Below are positions 23,721 through 34,659 of a DNA stretch of 64,000 bases, in pieces. Each line of letters begins with the position of its first letter. Positions within the stretch are counted from its first letter, which is position 1. Made by a program: the position numbers and the translations under genes. The stretch is taken from contig CM056741.1 of assembly GCA_029851415.1 (NCBI GenBank), positions 71,848,282-71,912,281 on the forward strand. The letters run 5' to 3'. The notes below the pieces were generated by a model. It worked only from the letters and a program-made list of their open reading frames with translations, was not told where the DNA came from and did not search any database. Source of the DNA: Eretmocerus hayati. Taxonomy: Eukaryota > Arthropoda > Insecta > Hymenoptera > Aphelinidae.

Positions 23721-25929
23721 AACTTTAGTTATATAGATATATAACAGTCGCTCTCCAGAGCTTTTATGCAGATCAACCATGTAAGTAGAATCAGTCATCA
23801 TCTATCATTTCATAAAAACAATAACTTCACGTATCATTATTGTGTCAACTAACCCTTAGCTTGAACTGCTGCTTTTCATTGCATTTTTGATATTTTATTT
23901 GCTTAGCGCACGCATGGGTTTTCGTTGTAACATATATATAGATCTATGTATATATAGCAAAAGCTGTAGAGTAGGGAATTGCCCCCGTTCGAGTCATCTT
24001 CACAGACAATCATATACTTGCACGCAAGCACACACTTTTGTAGTTTTTCAAGTCATCGATATTTCAATACATATCGGATATATGTGTGTCGCGTAATATA
24101 CAGGCCGCTAAAGTTCGAGCCGCCTAATATATGGGTCAAGTGGGGATGCTCGTCAAACGGCTGAGGTATCGCAGCAGCGAGGACCCGGTGCGACAAGCAC
24201 TTCTGAATCTAAAGTTCACAAAGGAAGCAACTAGATCTCCAGGGCTCCCGCAAGGCTTGCCACTCACTGCCGCAGAAGCCATCACCTGGAATTTTGGAAA
24301 CTCGACCACGCTGCCATCACTGCTGTAACCGATCACCAACGTCGCACCAGGTTCTCGCCAATTCGAGCACCACCACTTGATCATTTTGAAATCGATCAGA
24401 TCAAATTTTGCGACGTAAGTAAAGTGATATCTAAAAGTCAATTTTCAGTGAATATTATAACTGCACACTTCACCCCCGGATTTCCGAGGTGAATAGATAT
24501 TTTGAGATCATCCTGGATATACACGTCCCAATACTTGGGTGTGATATCTAGGGACAAAGTACATCCGCGTCGCGAGGGTGGGATAATACCAGTCCACCTA
24601 CCAACAGTTGTACGAGCCAGGCTCTAAATTCCGTATAAAATCGACGATTGATCGATTTATTCCTCTTAAAATTCTCAAGTAAAATTAATGGAATTTTGAG
24701 CCAGTTCTTCCAAGAAAGAACACTGCGCAGGCAACCGGCAACGCTACCAAGAGACTTGGTATTCGTACCGTGATAGGGCTTAGAATCAGCGGGTTGGTGC
24801 CGTGCTAAAATCTATTAAAATCATTAGGGTCATTTAAAATCAGTAAAAGTTCAGTTCAGCAGCAAAGGGTTTTTATCTATGTAAGAACAGCCCATAGATA
24901 ATCTCTTTTCGCTTTGGAATGTTCGCAGAGTAATCTGATTCAAATTGCAAGGTACAGAGGCATATTCACGTGAAGTGAATTCAGCAGGCCGACAAGGATA
25001 TCAGAATCAAGAAAATTAGCTCCTCCTGAGCATATCCTATGTACGCCGTTTCACACGGTGGGATTGGAGATGTTTAGAAGCATTTGATATCAACCATACA
25101 AAATTTTCCAAGTATTATAATTCAATTTTGGACAATATACGGCTATGCTATTTTATCTATATTCCTAGTCAATTATCATTTTAACTATGAACCCTATATC
25201 CCCATGAATATCTGAATATAACAGTATTTCAACCATAAAAATCTTCAATTTTCAATTTCCAAGGAAAATTATTTGAGAATTTATTTTCGGGTATGTAAAT
25301 GTACAGACACTTAGATATACCAATTTTCTATCAAAAATTACTCATAAGAAAAATCTACTACCACACAGGTCAACAGGTAGGAGCGTTGACCTATTCAAAA
25401 TTTTCAGATCCAAAATATCATTTTTTGACCATAATTTGTTTATAACTTTGTGTAAACAATTGTTTTCGCTAAATAAATTATTAGGTCACCTAGCTATGAC
25501 TATTACAAACAATTTAAGCTTTGGAACACGCAAATCGACCAAGATTTGACGATACAGTAACGAATCAAGCTATTGATTCGTAAAAACCTGATGACACGTA
25601 GAATTTCAGCTTTTATTGCATGTAATAATTTTCACAAGCTTGGATCTTTCTTTTTTGCACTTTTTATTGCTTTGGTGTGGTAGCTAGAATAATCTGGCAA
25701 GCATTTGCCAGTGGTACGGCAATCCCCCGTTACAACATTTCCTTTTATTGGAGAGAAAAGCAGTTTGATTCGAGACGTTGCAGACAAGAAAGTAAGTAAA
25801 TCGCCGAGGGTTCCACCGGACCGGTGTCTCGTCGTTGATAAAATTGAATAGATATGCAAAGTAAGATGCATATCGTTTGACGTACGAATCTTTAGTAATT
25901 CTCTCATCCTAAATTTAAAGATCCGATAC
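23721..25929. other. No identifiable gene
   Basis: Unique-looking AT-rich sequence. A more GC-rich stretch at 24,130-24,415 is open in several frames on both strands and ends on + with the strong donor-like GAC/GTAAGTAAAG at 24,414. It could hold an exon, but no frame is recognised and no partner exon was found. The rest shows nothing. Confidence 0.4.
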
Positions 25930-26200
25930 TTACACTAGTTTTTCGAAAAACCCACCCACTTTATACAATTCTGATCTCGCGAGGAAGCAGTCAAAGCTAC
26001 GATTTTTCGGAAATTTTTCACTTCTTTAGCTACAAGATACCCTTGTTATAACTTGTGCCCGAAATCTGTTCATCACCTATGGTACAAACTTTTCTCAAAC
26101 GTTGTAGTCAGAATTTGAGCGATAAATGTGTAAAATTGATAATCACCACCTGAATCTGCTAGGCATTACTATTATCTAAGAGGTTCGAATGCGGGATTGT
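25930..26200 (-). repeat. Isolated unit of the ~250-bp tandem family, inverted
   Basis: It contains CCCACCCACTTTATACAATTCTGATC, the GTACAAACTTTTCTCAAACG block and CACCTGAATCTGCTAGGCAT, in the order of the inverted array 2.2 kb to the left. This suggests the intervening sequence was inserted or that the array decayed. Confidence 0.55.
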
Positions 26201-27014
26201 TCGAATTTCGATCTACGTTAGAGAATTTCGATCGCATGCATGATTACTACACAGTTTGTCACGCGTTATTGGACTTTTAAGAGTACATGCTCGATGCATC
26301 TAATATCGACATTTCCACTAGTTCACGAGTTTTCATTCTAAAAGCCGAGGCTAAATAACCTAGAAAACGTGGCATTGCACCAAAACAATAACATTACCTA
26401 ACACGTGTTGCGACTAATCTCGCTACAATTGTGGGGGTAAATTCAAAATTAGCTATTTTCTATCAGTTTCCCTGGGAAATTGAGTAATAAAAAGATTCTC
26501 GGACAAGTTATTTCAGACTCTGAATTTGATGAGCTACACGATGCCGTATTACAAAAGTATTTTTCTTGAATATTTCGAAAACAGTTTCCCCGATCGCATT
26601 GAATTTTCCATCTTCTCAAAATGTTCACTTCACCATTCAAGGCAAAATGTCGAACCGTGTAAGAATCGACTTCGATCCAATTTGTACCTCCCAAAGAAAA
26701 AGAATGCCAAGGGGTGTTCACCTTACCTTGGTCATACGATTTATAAATGCTGGTAATATTAACGTTTCTGGCTATGGCTATGAACAGAAGGCTCACTTGG
26801 CAGTCTTACCTTGAATTCTTGATATTCTGGGCACATTAAAATCTCTCAAGTGAAACATTCGTTGGTTCAAAAAAAAAAAAAAACTTTTTACTCAGGGAGG
26901 TTTTTCACTCACGGGGCATGAATAACATGCAGTAAGGTGAAATGGCTCGGCACGATTGGTTTTCTAAAACCAGAGTCCGTCCCTTGTCAATAACACCCAC
27001 TTTGGTTGAACATT
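26201..27014. other. No identifiable gene; A15 run
   Basis: A run of 15 A at about 26,869-26,883 could be the tail of an old retroposed sequence to its left, but no recognisable source was found. An open frame of 115 codons on the - strand (26,449-26,796) starts without ATG and is not recognised. Confidence 0.35.
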
Positions 27015-27556
27015 AATAGTATATTACGCAACAAGTACGAGAAGGTCAATTTCCGCACAAGTTGCCAAACGAGTGCGAGAAGTTAATATTCACGCACACT
27101 TGGAAACTCTCGCACACCCAGAACACATTTACGCACGCTCGCGAAGCGAGCGTGCGTAAATATGTACTTCTAGGTGTGCGAGAAGTTTCGAAGTGTGCGT
27201 GAATGTTACTTCTCGTGCGAGTTGGCAACGTGTGCGGAAACTTCTCGCACGTGTTGCGTATACTACTTTTTGCAACTGTGCGCGAAGTTGTAATTAAATG
27301 CACCACTGTCCGAGCAAGATTATCTTGGAAACGAAGTTTTCAAGAAAGGCCACATTCAGAGGGATGACGTGACATCATATTTTGGAACTGTGCGTGAATG
27401 AAATTGCATTAGAGCGAGAAGTTACATTCACGCACACTCCACCAGTGCGTAAATGTAAAACTGTGCGAGAAGTCATTCACGCATTACTTCTCGCACTGTA
27501 AATAATGAAGAGAAGTCTCATTTTTTTACAACTTCGCGCACACAGTTGCAAAAAAA
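27015..27556. mobile_element. Twin-palindrome element, copy 2
   Basis: The first hairpin (27,015-27,266) runs from AGTATATTACGCAACAAG to its complement ending GTTGCGTATACTACT, with a perfect centre around CGCTCGCGAAGCGAGCG. The second hairpin (about 27,266-27,556) runs from TTTTTGCAACTGTGCGCGAAG to CTTCGCGCACACAGTTGCAAAAA. Same order and end motif as copies 1 and 3, although the inner sequence has diverged completely. Confidence 0.75.
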
Positions 27557-27574
27557 TAATTAAAAACCCAGCCA

Positions 27575-27740
27575 AAATTTGTCCGTCAGGATCTTGCGTA
27601 TCGGGTTGCCTATGTGGAGGGAGTGAAGTTCGATGGGTGGTCGTATGGCTCATGGGTGGGTAGATGGGTGGGTGGGTTGGTGGGTGAGTGGAGGTTAGCG
27701 GCCAGGTGGGTGGGTTGGCCGATGGATGGATGTTCTTAAA
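27575..27740 (+). repeat. Repeat with TATCGGGTYGC block and GGGT/GGAT-rich tail
   Basis: GTCCGTCAGGATCTTGCGTATCGGG is followed by GTGGAGGGAGTGAAG and then degenerate GGGTGGAT repeats. Two relatives lie at 33,470-33,660 and 33,795-33,960. Confidence 0.6.
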
Positions 27741-27749
27741 CTGTTGTGA

Positions 27750-28095
27750 TTCCAGTGGGAATCACTACAGTTTCAGTGAGATATTTCACTGAAATTTCAG
27801 TGAATATCCTTAAAGTTTCAGTGAAACTTCCACTGAAATTCCAGTGAAAATCACTAAAGTTTTGGTGAATCTTTCACTGAAATTTCAGTAGACGATTCAC
27901 TAAAATTCCGGTGGAAATCGCTCAAGTTTCAGTGAGACGCTTCACTGAAATTTCAGTGGAAATCGCCAAAGTTTTAGTGAGATGCTTCACTGAAATTTCA
28001 ATGGTAATCGTAAAAGTTTCGGTAAGACCATTCGCTGGAATTTCAGTGAAAATCGATCAAGTTTCGGTGAGACAATTCATTGAAGTTCCAGTGAC
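27750..28095 (+). repeat. 45-bp minisatellite of CAGTG/CACTG units
   Basis: Units resembling GAAATCGCTCAAGTTTCAGTG + AGACGCTTCACTGAAATTTCAGTG repeat about seven times. The period is exactly 45 bp in the second half, which leaves one frame open as a 15-residue peptide repeat. I regard that as a by-product. Each unit contains inverted TCAGTG/CACTGA pairs. Confidence 0.75.
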
Positions 28096-28269
28096 TTTTT
28101 GGGTATGACAGGCATGGCCACTGACGTATTAGTGAGCATGATTTAGAATATTTACCTATTTATAATCAATGTTCAGTTCACTATATTCTAACGGGTCATT
28201 TTACCGTAACAATAGTATGATTTAGAAAAGTCTTCAGAGACAATAACATTCAATACAGGGGCCGAATAA

Positions 28270-28958
28270 CGGCTTGTCCATACGGCCGGACTCGCGTACG
28301 CGAACCTTCGCTTACGCGAAAAGAGAGTTCTGGTGGACGACGCATGTGACGTCTTCGCCGAAAAAATCCCTAGGAAATCCGTCGCGTACGCTAAAGACCG
28401 CGGACCCTGGGCCCAGCCTTCGCGTACGCGAACCGGAAAATTTTTCGCGTACGCGAAGATAGGCTCCCTTCGCGTACGCGAAAAATTTTCCGGTTCGCGC
28501 ACGTAAAGATTTTGAGGGGCGACTTTCCGAAAATTTTCGCGTACGCGAAGAATGGACCCTGCGGAAAATTTTCCGGTTCGCGCACGCGAAGACTTTGGCG
28601 AGGCGACTTTCCGAAATTTTTCGCGTACGCGAAAGGGCCATGGTTTCGCGTGCGCGAAGACTTTGCAAGGTGTCGGTCCGAATATGGAGAACAGGAATAT
28701 TTTCGCGTACGCGAAGAAAGAAGCCTTCGCGTACGCGAAGAATTCCTGATTTCGCACGCGCGACAAAAGCGTGGGATTGATTCTCACTTTAATACGAACT
28801 ACGAGGGCGAAGGGAGCCCATTTTTTGCCCACGCAAAGACTTTGCGAGGTGCGCGTCCAAAAATTTTCGCGTTCGCGAAGGCTTTGCAAAGCGCCGTTTC
28901 GAAAACCTCCGCGTACGCGAAGGGGCCATGATTTCGCGTGCGCGAAGACTTTGCAAGG
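28270..28958 (+). repeat. Palindrome-module repeat built on TTCGCGTACGCGAA
   Basis: About 18 copies of the 14-bp palindrome TTCGCGTACGCGAA or close variants lie in about 690 bp, seven of them exact (first at 28,419-28,432). Between them are recurrent linkers such as ACTTTGCAAGG and GGACTTTCCGAAA. The left end CGGCTTGTCYATACGGCCGGAC is shared with the inverted copy at 32,960-33,430. The motif has no stop in any frame, so long repetitive open frames arise on both strands (up to 271 codons on -). These are artefacts. Confidence 0.9.
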
Positions 28959-30372
28959 GCCCGTTGTACATAGGATGCGCTCATCGTGTGAGCGTACGCG
29001 CATACGCTTGCGCTTGAAGCATTTGATGCAGAAAATTTCATGAAGCAGCCGAGTCTCAGTCCTTTTTACTCAGAATTTTCACAAGTGAAGTGTTGGTTGA
29101 TGATTGGTGAGCCCCAAGTGACATTATCGAGCGGAAAAAATCCCGTTTCTTCATGTTTTACCATAAACAAATACAGAAAAACATCAGCGGTGCAACGCGA
29201 GTAGCCTCCTCGGGAGAAAATACAGGTTAAGCAACGTTTCCACGATTCAGTATCCGGATTGGTGACCACTCATCTTGCTCTTGCCAAGTTTCTGATCCCA
29301 AACAAGGTTTCAGTCTTCGTAAGCTAAGACGGGTGGTCACCAATCCGAATACAAAATCGCGAAAACGTTGCTCAACCTGGATTTCCTTCCAAAAAGGCTC
29401 GCGCGGCCACCGCTGATGTTTTTCTCTATTTGTTTGAGGGAAAAGATGAAAGATTTGGCTTGATAATGTCACTCGGGGCCCAACAATCATCAATAACTCT
29501 TCACTTGTCAAAATTTCAAGTAAAATACGACTGCTAAGGCTGCTTCATGATATTCTCTGCATCAAATGCTCCAAGCGCAAGCGTACGCGCATACGCTTGC
29601 ACTCATAGCATTTGATGCAGGGAATTTCGTGAAGCAGCCTCACCAGTCATTTTCCACTCAGAATTTCCAGAAGAGTTGGCTGATGCTTGGTGGACCCCGA
29701 GTGACTTTATCGAGCCAACAACTCAAGTTTCTCCATGTTTTTCCATGAGCAAATAGAGGAAAACATCAGGGTTGGCCACGCGAGCCTTTCCGGAAAGAAA
29801 TTCAGGTTAAGCACGGGTTTTGCGATTCAGTACCTGGTTTGGTGACCACTCGTCTTGCTCTTGCCTAGTTTCTGATCCCAAACAAAGTTACAGTGTTCGC
29901 AAACTAAGACGGGTGGTTACCAATGCCGATACTGAGTTGCAAAAATGTTGCTCAACCTGGATTTTCCCCCGTAAAGGCTCGCGGTGCCACCACTGCTGGT
30001 TTCTCCTTCTTGTTCTTGAGAGAACATGAAGGAAATTGTTTTTCTGACCCAAAAATGTGACTAGGAGACTGCCATCAATTATTCTCGCGGGTCCCGTATT
30101 CCACCGATAATGAAAGAGCGCGTATAGCTTTTAGGGTGGTCAACGCTAATGTTGTTCTCTGATTGGTTGTAGAAAAACACGAAGAAACTCGATTTTTTGT
30201 CTCGATAATGTCACTCGGAGCCCACCAATCATCAACTAACTCTTCCCCTCAGGAAATTCTAAGTAAAAAACGACTGATAAGATTGCTTCATGAAATTTCC
30301 TGAATTAAATGCTCTGAGCGCAAGCGTATGCACGTACGCTCACGCACTGAGCGCATCTTATGTAGAACGAGC
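28959..30372. mobile_element. 1.4-kb double-foldback element inserted in the palindrome-module repeat
   Basis: The ends GCCCGTTGTACATAGGATGCGCTCA and complement are flanked by CAAGG at 28,954-28,958 and 30,373-30,377. The uninterrupted host text ACTTTGCAAGGTGTCGGTCC occurs at 28,660. The interior is two successive palindromes, about 28,985-29,600 and 29,575-30,340, sharing the junction hairpin AAGCGTACGCGCATACGCTT. Arms share GCATCAAATGC and the AAGACGGGTGGT block. No coding capacity is evident. Confidence 0.85.
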
Positions 30373-30377
30373 CAAGG

Positions 30378-30860
30378 TGGCGGTCCAATTATGGAGAACA
30401 GGCATATTTTTGCGTACGCGAAGAATTCCTGATTTCGCATAGGCGACAATGGCGTGGATTTAATGCTCGCTCCAATCGAGCAGCTGGCAGGTCTGTGTAG
30501 CGTACCACATTCGCGTACGCGAACACGAAAAGCGTGCTAGTCAATTGTCAGGTACGCAAAGGGAGCAGTCACGAGTCATTGGCATGAGGATTACAAGGTG
30601 TTTCTTGCAAAGTTAGTTGCCCGGTTAAATAATCCGCGCTGGACGGCAAAGTCTCAGGTGTGTGGGCTTCGAGCGAGGGGGGCAGCGATGACCCTTATCT
30701 CTGTGTGTGTATGTGCTCGCGTGATGTCCACATACATGTATGGTCAGACAACCAACTATGGCCCTGGATTCGCCCCTGTGCGAAGGCTTTACGAAGCGCC
30801 TTTCCAAATATTTCGCGTACGCGAAGGGGAAACGATTTCGCGTGCACGAAATGAGTATGT
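30378..30860 (+). repeat. Right remainder of the palindrome-module repeat
   Basis: The host repeat resumes after the insertion with GGCGGTCCAATTATGGAGAACAGG, matching 28,672 onward. Further modules lie near 30,412 and 30,510, and a separate fragment at 30,775-30,852 matches 28,870-28,945. Confidence 0.75.
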
Positions 30861-32959
30861 CATCCACTCTTGCCTTTTCAGTCAAAATAGATACATAATC
30901 TTGGCTCCAAGATGGAGACCACCTTCTGAGCAGTTTTTTTTGACATTTCTCCATTCCCAGCTATCCCTGCAGCATTCCGCTGGCAATCTGTCACCAGTTT
31001 TGATCTGGCGCAAATTTTCGTGATGTTTGTAAAAGATTGCTAGAAGGTTCCACATTAATATCCCAAAAGTATGATTATCGATCCCACTGACAATTTTTCA
31101 GTAAACCACTTGCTGAACAATCTTCGAATTTCCTAGAATCTTCAGAAAGATAATAGTTTCACTTAAAAACCATTTTCAAATATCTCTGAGATATTGCACG
31201 GATACAAATTTTTATCAAACTTGCTTTGCAAGATACTTGAAAGGTTTCTGAAAGATTTCCGAAAGGTTTTGGTAAGGTTTTTGAAATATTTGTAGAAGGT
31301 TTCTGGAGGTTTCATGAGAAATTTTGAGAAAGTTCTTGGAATATTTTTACGAGGTTCATAGGACGTTCCTGAAAAGAATTTCAAAGGTCTCTGAAATGTT
31401 CCAGGAATGTTTTGGAAAGATTGGTTAAATCGCTTTTTAGTTCCTTTGGGAATTTCAATATTGTTGTCGACTATTCCTGCAATATTTCATGGGCAATCTG
31501 TCAGCAATTTTGATATGGAGGGAATTCCGTGAGGTTTCTGAAAGGTTTATATGAGATTTTAGGGCAATATCCGAAGAGTATCACCTTTGAACATACCATC
31601 AATTTTCCATTGACAATTTGTCGGTAACCTCATGCTTCATAATCCTGAGTTTTCCATAACGGACTCTCTTTTGAGATCTATTCACGAAATTGCTCAGCAG
31701 TTTTCCAAAGATTTCTTCCCGAAGTGAAATCTCATGTATTTTAGTACAATAAAGCATGAGGATGTATTGTGGGCATATTGGGACTCAAATTCGCCCATCA
31801 TCACTACTGCCAGTGCAATCAGTAGATATGAAAATTTTAGAGAGCAAAACTATGATTCATTGGCACTATGCATTTCCTGAACGTCAATTAAAAAGATTTG
31901 CGTAATTCCTGACTCAAAATGTTGTTCCAGTCTTTTTACACCCTTGTCTCTTTCCAATTCCAATCCCAAGGTTGCATTATACAGTCTTCTCTCCCACAGA
32001 ATCCTCAGCGTACAAAGTGCCGTTGTTAGGTCGAAGTTTGATTTGCAATCCTCATTGTATCCATCAAACTGGCACAAATCGATGAAATTCATCAACAATT
32101 CCATCTTCACATCACCAACAAATGCGTTCGGCCAGATAGACGTTGTAACCGCGTGTACATGCTTTGTTAGCTTGATAAGCAACGTTGCAGCCCCGTGAGC
32201 CGGAGCACCCATCAGGTTCAACCCCTCTCTCGTTACACTCATATAATGTATACGAGCCGTAAAGTATAATATCGATAGTTTAACCAATATCAATTCCCTG
32301 GAATGTCCAAGATTCAAAGGAGAAATCTGAATCAGAGTACATTCAATTTGTGCATGGAACGGTTTCTTATCATGATCACTCACGAATACTTCAATGTTAT
32401 GTTTGTGCAAACTTTTGAAACGTTCCTAAAACGTTCTTGAGAGGTTTTCAAAAGGTCTCCAGAAATTATATATCAATGAAAATTTTCAAATACAAACACT
32501 TTCAGACGCGGACCCGTAACTATATTTCAGAAAAATGTTAAGACGCGGACATGACTATATCTCAGAAACATTTTCAGACGCGGGCATAACTATATTTCAG
32601 AAAGGCTTCATTGGAGAAAATGTTTCAGATCTGTTTATGGAAGATTTGTGAAATGTTTGTGAAATATTTCTACGGTGGGTGGGTAGATAATTTTGAGAAT
32701 AAAGATTTTAAAATAACCTTATGGATGATTTTTCAATTTACAAAATCTCGCAATACGTTTGATTCTGTTGGATTTTCGGAGATAACTGCTGGTACAGCAT
32801 AAACTTTGACGGTCATGAAATTCGATTCCAACCCTTCATACAACTTACAAAACATGGATCCAAGGAGTCCCATTGAATTTTCCGGTAAGGCAACAATTCC
32901 AATTCATCAGTCTTCATAAGATCCGACTGCATTTTATTACATCTCGACTAATCCAATTC
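30861..32959. other. Gene-poor region with degenerate repeats
   Basis: 31,200-31,450 shows a loose repeat of GAAAGGTTTCTGAAAG-like text. 32,503-32,605 has three units of TTCAGACGCGGRC..ACTATATYTCAGAAA, about 40 bp each. Apart from the long - strand frame listed separately, I see no gene. Confidence 0.5.
31850..32425 (-). CDS. Unidentified 186-codon open frame, possible exon
   Basis: A single - strand frame of about 190 codons is open after a stop near 32,425. The first codon in the usual prediction is TTG, not ATG; the first in-frame Met is about 56 codons in. A GTTTTAG acceptor-like sequence precedes the open part, so it could be an internal or terminal exon. Composition is ordinary for a globular protein (Leu, His, Asp, scattered Cys) and it is not a tandem repeat. 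I do not recognise the family. A decayed transposon or viral insertion is also possible. Confidence 0.3.
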   Translation of the reverse strand, partial: ERFKSLHKHNIEVFVSDHDKKPFHAQIECTLIQISPLNLGHSRELILVKLSILYFTARIHYMSVTREGLNLMGAPAHGAATLLIKLTKHVHAVTTSIWPNAFVGDVKMELLMNFIDLCQFDGYNEDCKSNFDLTTALCTLRILWERRLYNATLGLELERDKGVKRLEQHFESGITQIFLIDVQEMHSANES

Positions 32960-33430
32960 TCCAAAGCCTTCGCGTACGCGAAAATTTTTGGACGCGCACC
33001 TCGCAAAGTCTTCGCGTAGGCGAAGAATGGGCTCCCTTCGCCCTCGTAGTTCGTATTGAAGCGAGAATCAATTCCACGCCATTGTCGTTTATGCAAAATC
33101 AGGGATTCTTCGCGTACGTGAAGGCTTCTTCCTTCGCGTACACGAAAATGTGCTTGTTCTCCATATTCGGACCGACACCTTGCAAAGTCTTCGCGTACGC
33201 GAAGATGGGCTCCCTTCGCGTGCGCGAAAATTTTCGGAAAGTCGCTCCGCAAAAATCTTCGCGTGCGCGAACCGGAAAATTTTTCGCGTACGCGAAGGCC
33301 GGGCCCAGGGCCCGCGGTCTTTCGCGTACGCGACGGATTTCCTAGGGATTTTCTCGGCGAAGACGTCACATGCGTCGTCCACCAGAACTCTCTTTTCGCG
33401 TACGCGAGTCCGGCCGTATAGACAAGCCGA
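32960..33430 (-). repeat. Palindrome-module repeat, inverted copy
   Basis: Complementary to 28,270-28,880 but about 130 bp shorter. It contains exact TTCGCGTACGCGAA near 32,967, 33,188 and 33,284, the GTTCTGGTGGACGACGCATG block in complement and the terminal block GGCCGTATAGACAAGCCG. The open frames on both strands (up to 217 codons) follow from the stop-free motif. Confidence 0.85.
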
Positions 33431-33469
33431 TAAAATAAATGCGTTAATTCATAATAATTAAACGTCCAA

Positions 33470-33965
33470 CCCTTTCCGCGTATCGGGTCGCCTAAGCGGA
33501 AGGGGTGAAGTATAATGGGTGGTTGGATGGGTAGATGGGTCGGTGATTGGATGGCCGTATGGGCCATGGGCAGGTTGGTGAATCCGTAGGTGATAGATCG
33601 ATGAGTGGGTCTGTGGTTAGGTAGTCGTATGGGTCATGAGTAGGTGAATTGGTGTGAATGTGTTATGAGGAATTGAGTTATAAGGAGATACCCTTATGAA
33701 AATCTCTAAATAATTCAAGACTGATAAATTCAGTTGAACCATTCATACAATTCAGGACAGTCAATTCTTCAAATAATCAAGCGCCAGTCTAAAAGTTGTC
33801 CGTCCGGATCCCTCGTATCGGGTTGCGTATGTGGAAGGACTGAAGTATGATGTTGGCGGGTGGGGGTGAGTGGATGAGTCGTTAGATGGGTGGGTAGGTC
33901 CGTGATCATGTGACCGTATGGGTCATGGGTAGGTTCGTGTGGGTCGGTGAAAAATGGATTATAGA
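33470..33965. repeat. Two copies of the TATCGGGTYGC/GGGT-rich repeat
   Basis: CGTATCGGGTCGCCTAAGCGG (33,480) and CGTATCGGGTTGCGTATGTGG (33,815) each lead into GGGT/GGAT/GGTAG-rich degenerate repeats, as at 27,590. Confidence 0.6.
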
Positions 33966-34106
33966 TTATGGCAATGATACAGAGAAGCCACGTGGAGACA
34001 TGAAAATAATGTGAATTTTCTGCGAAACTTATATCGATTTCAATTAACCAGGGTTGCAGTAGATGTGGGTCTCTGGTTTTTATGAACAGTCTCATTCAAC
34101 CCCCAA

Positions 34107-34254
34107 AGACGATTGGGAAGTGACATCCATGTTAAATTCTGGGGGCATGCAACAGTCCATGACTCGCCGCAGATGGCGCTGTCTAGTAACAAGCCCGTGT
34201 TGAGCTCGGGGCGTGCGGCCGCCATGTTTGACCTTGATGTCACTTCCCAATATC
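34107..34254. mobile_element. 148-bp palindromic MITE
   Basis: Arms ATTGGGAAGTGACATC and GATGTCACTTCCCAAT flank a GC-rich centre that stays partly complementary (ATGTTAAATTCTGGGGGC versus GCGGCCGCCATGTTTGACC). No target duplication is clear. Confidence 0.5.
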
Positions 34255-34659
34255 TGAAGGCGTACAGTTGGATGCTCAAGCACTCTAGAATTACAGAGTT
34301 CGGTATTGCCCACAAGGGCTCATGCTAAGAAAACTTAGTGAAAATAGGTCATTCATTTATGTCACATTTTAAGCTCTACAATATAAGTATTCCCAAAGTC
34401 AAATATCTTTAAATACCAGATTCTATTGGCTTTTGAAGATTCGTGCGTTTTTTATTGATTGATACTACAAATAATGTGTGCGCATTCATTGTATTTGTAA
34501 AGTGTAGTTGTTTTACACAAGGGACTGACTCATTTTGGCAACGCTGGGGATGGAATGGGACAAAAGGATAGGATGCAGGTATGTTTGAAATTCTCATTTT
34601 GTAACTGCAAAAAGGAAGCACCCAGTTATTGCTTGCAACGCTTTGCAACAATTTCGTTA

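Noticed and set aside
27911..28108. 15-residue repeat peptide frame
   Set aside because: It follows from the 45-bp minisatellite period; there is no start context or other coding sign.
27015..33430. CRISPR-like array of regularly spaced palindromic repeats
   Set aside because: Spacing of the palindromes is irregular, linkers recur instead of being unique, there are no cas genes and the context is eukaryotic.
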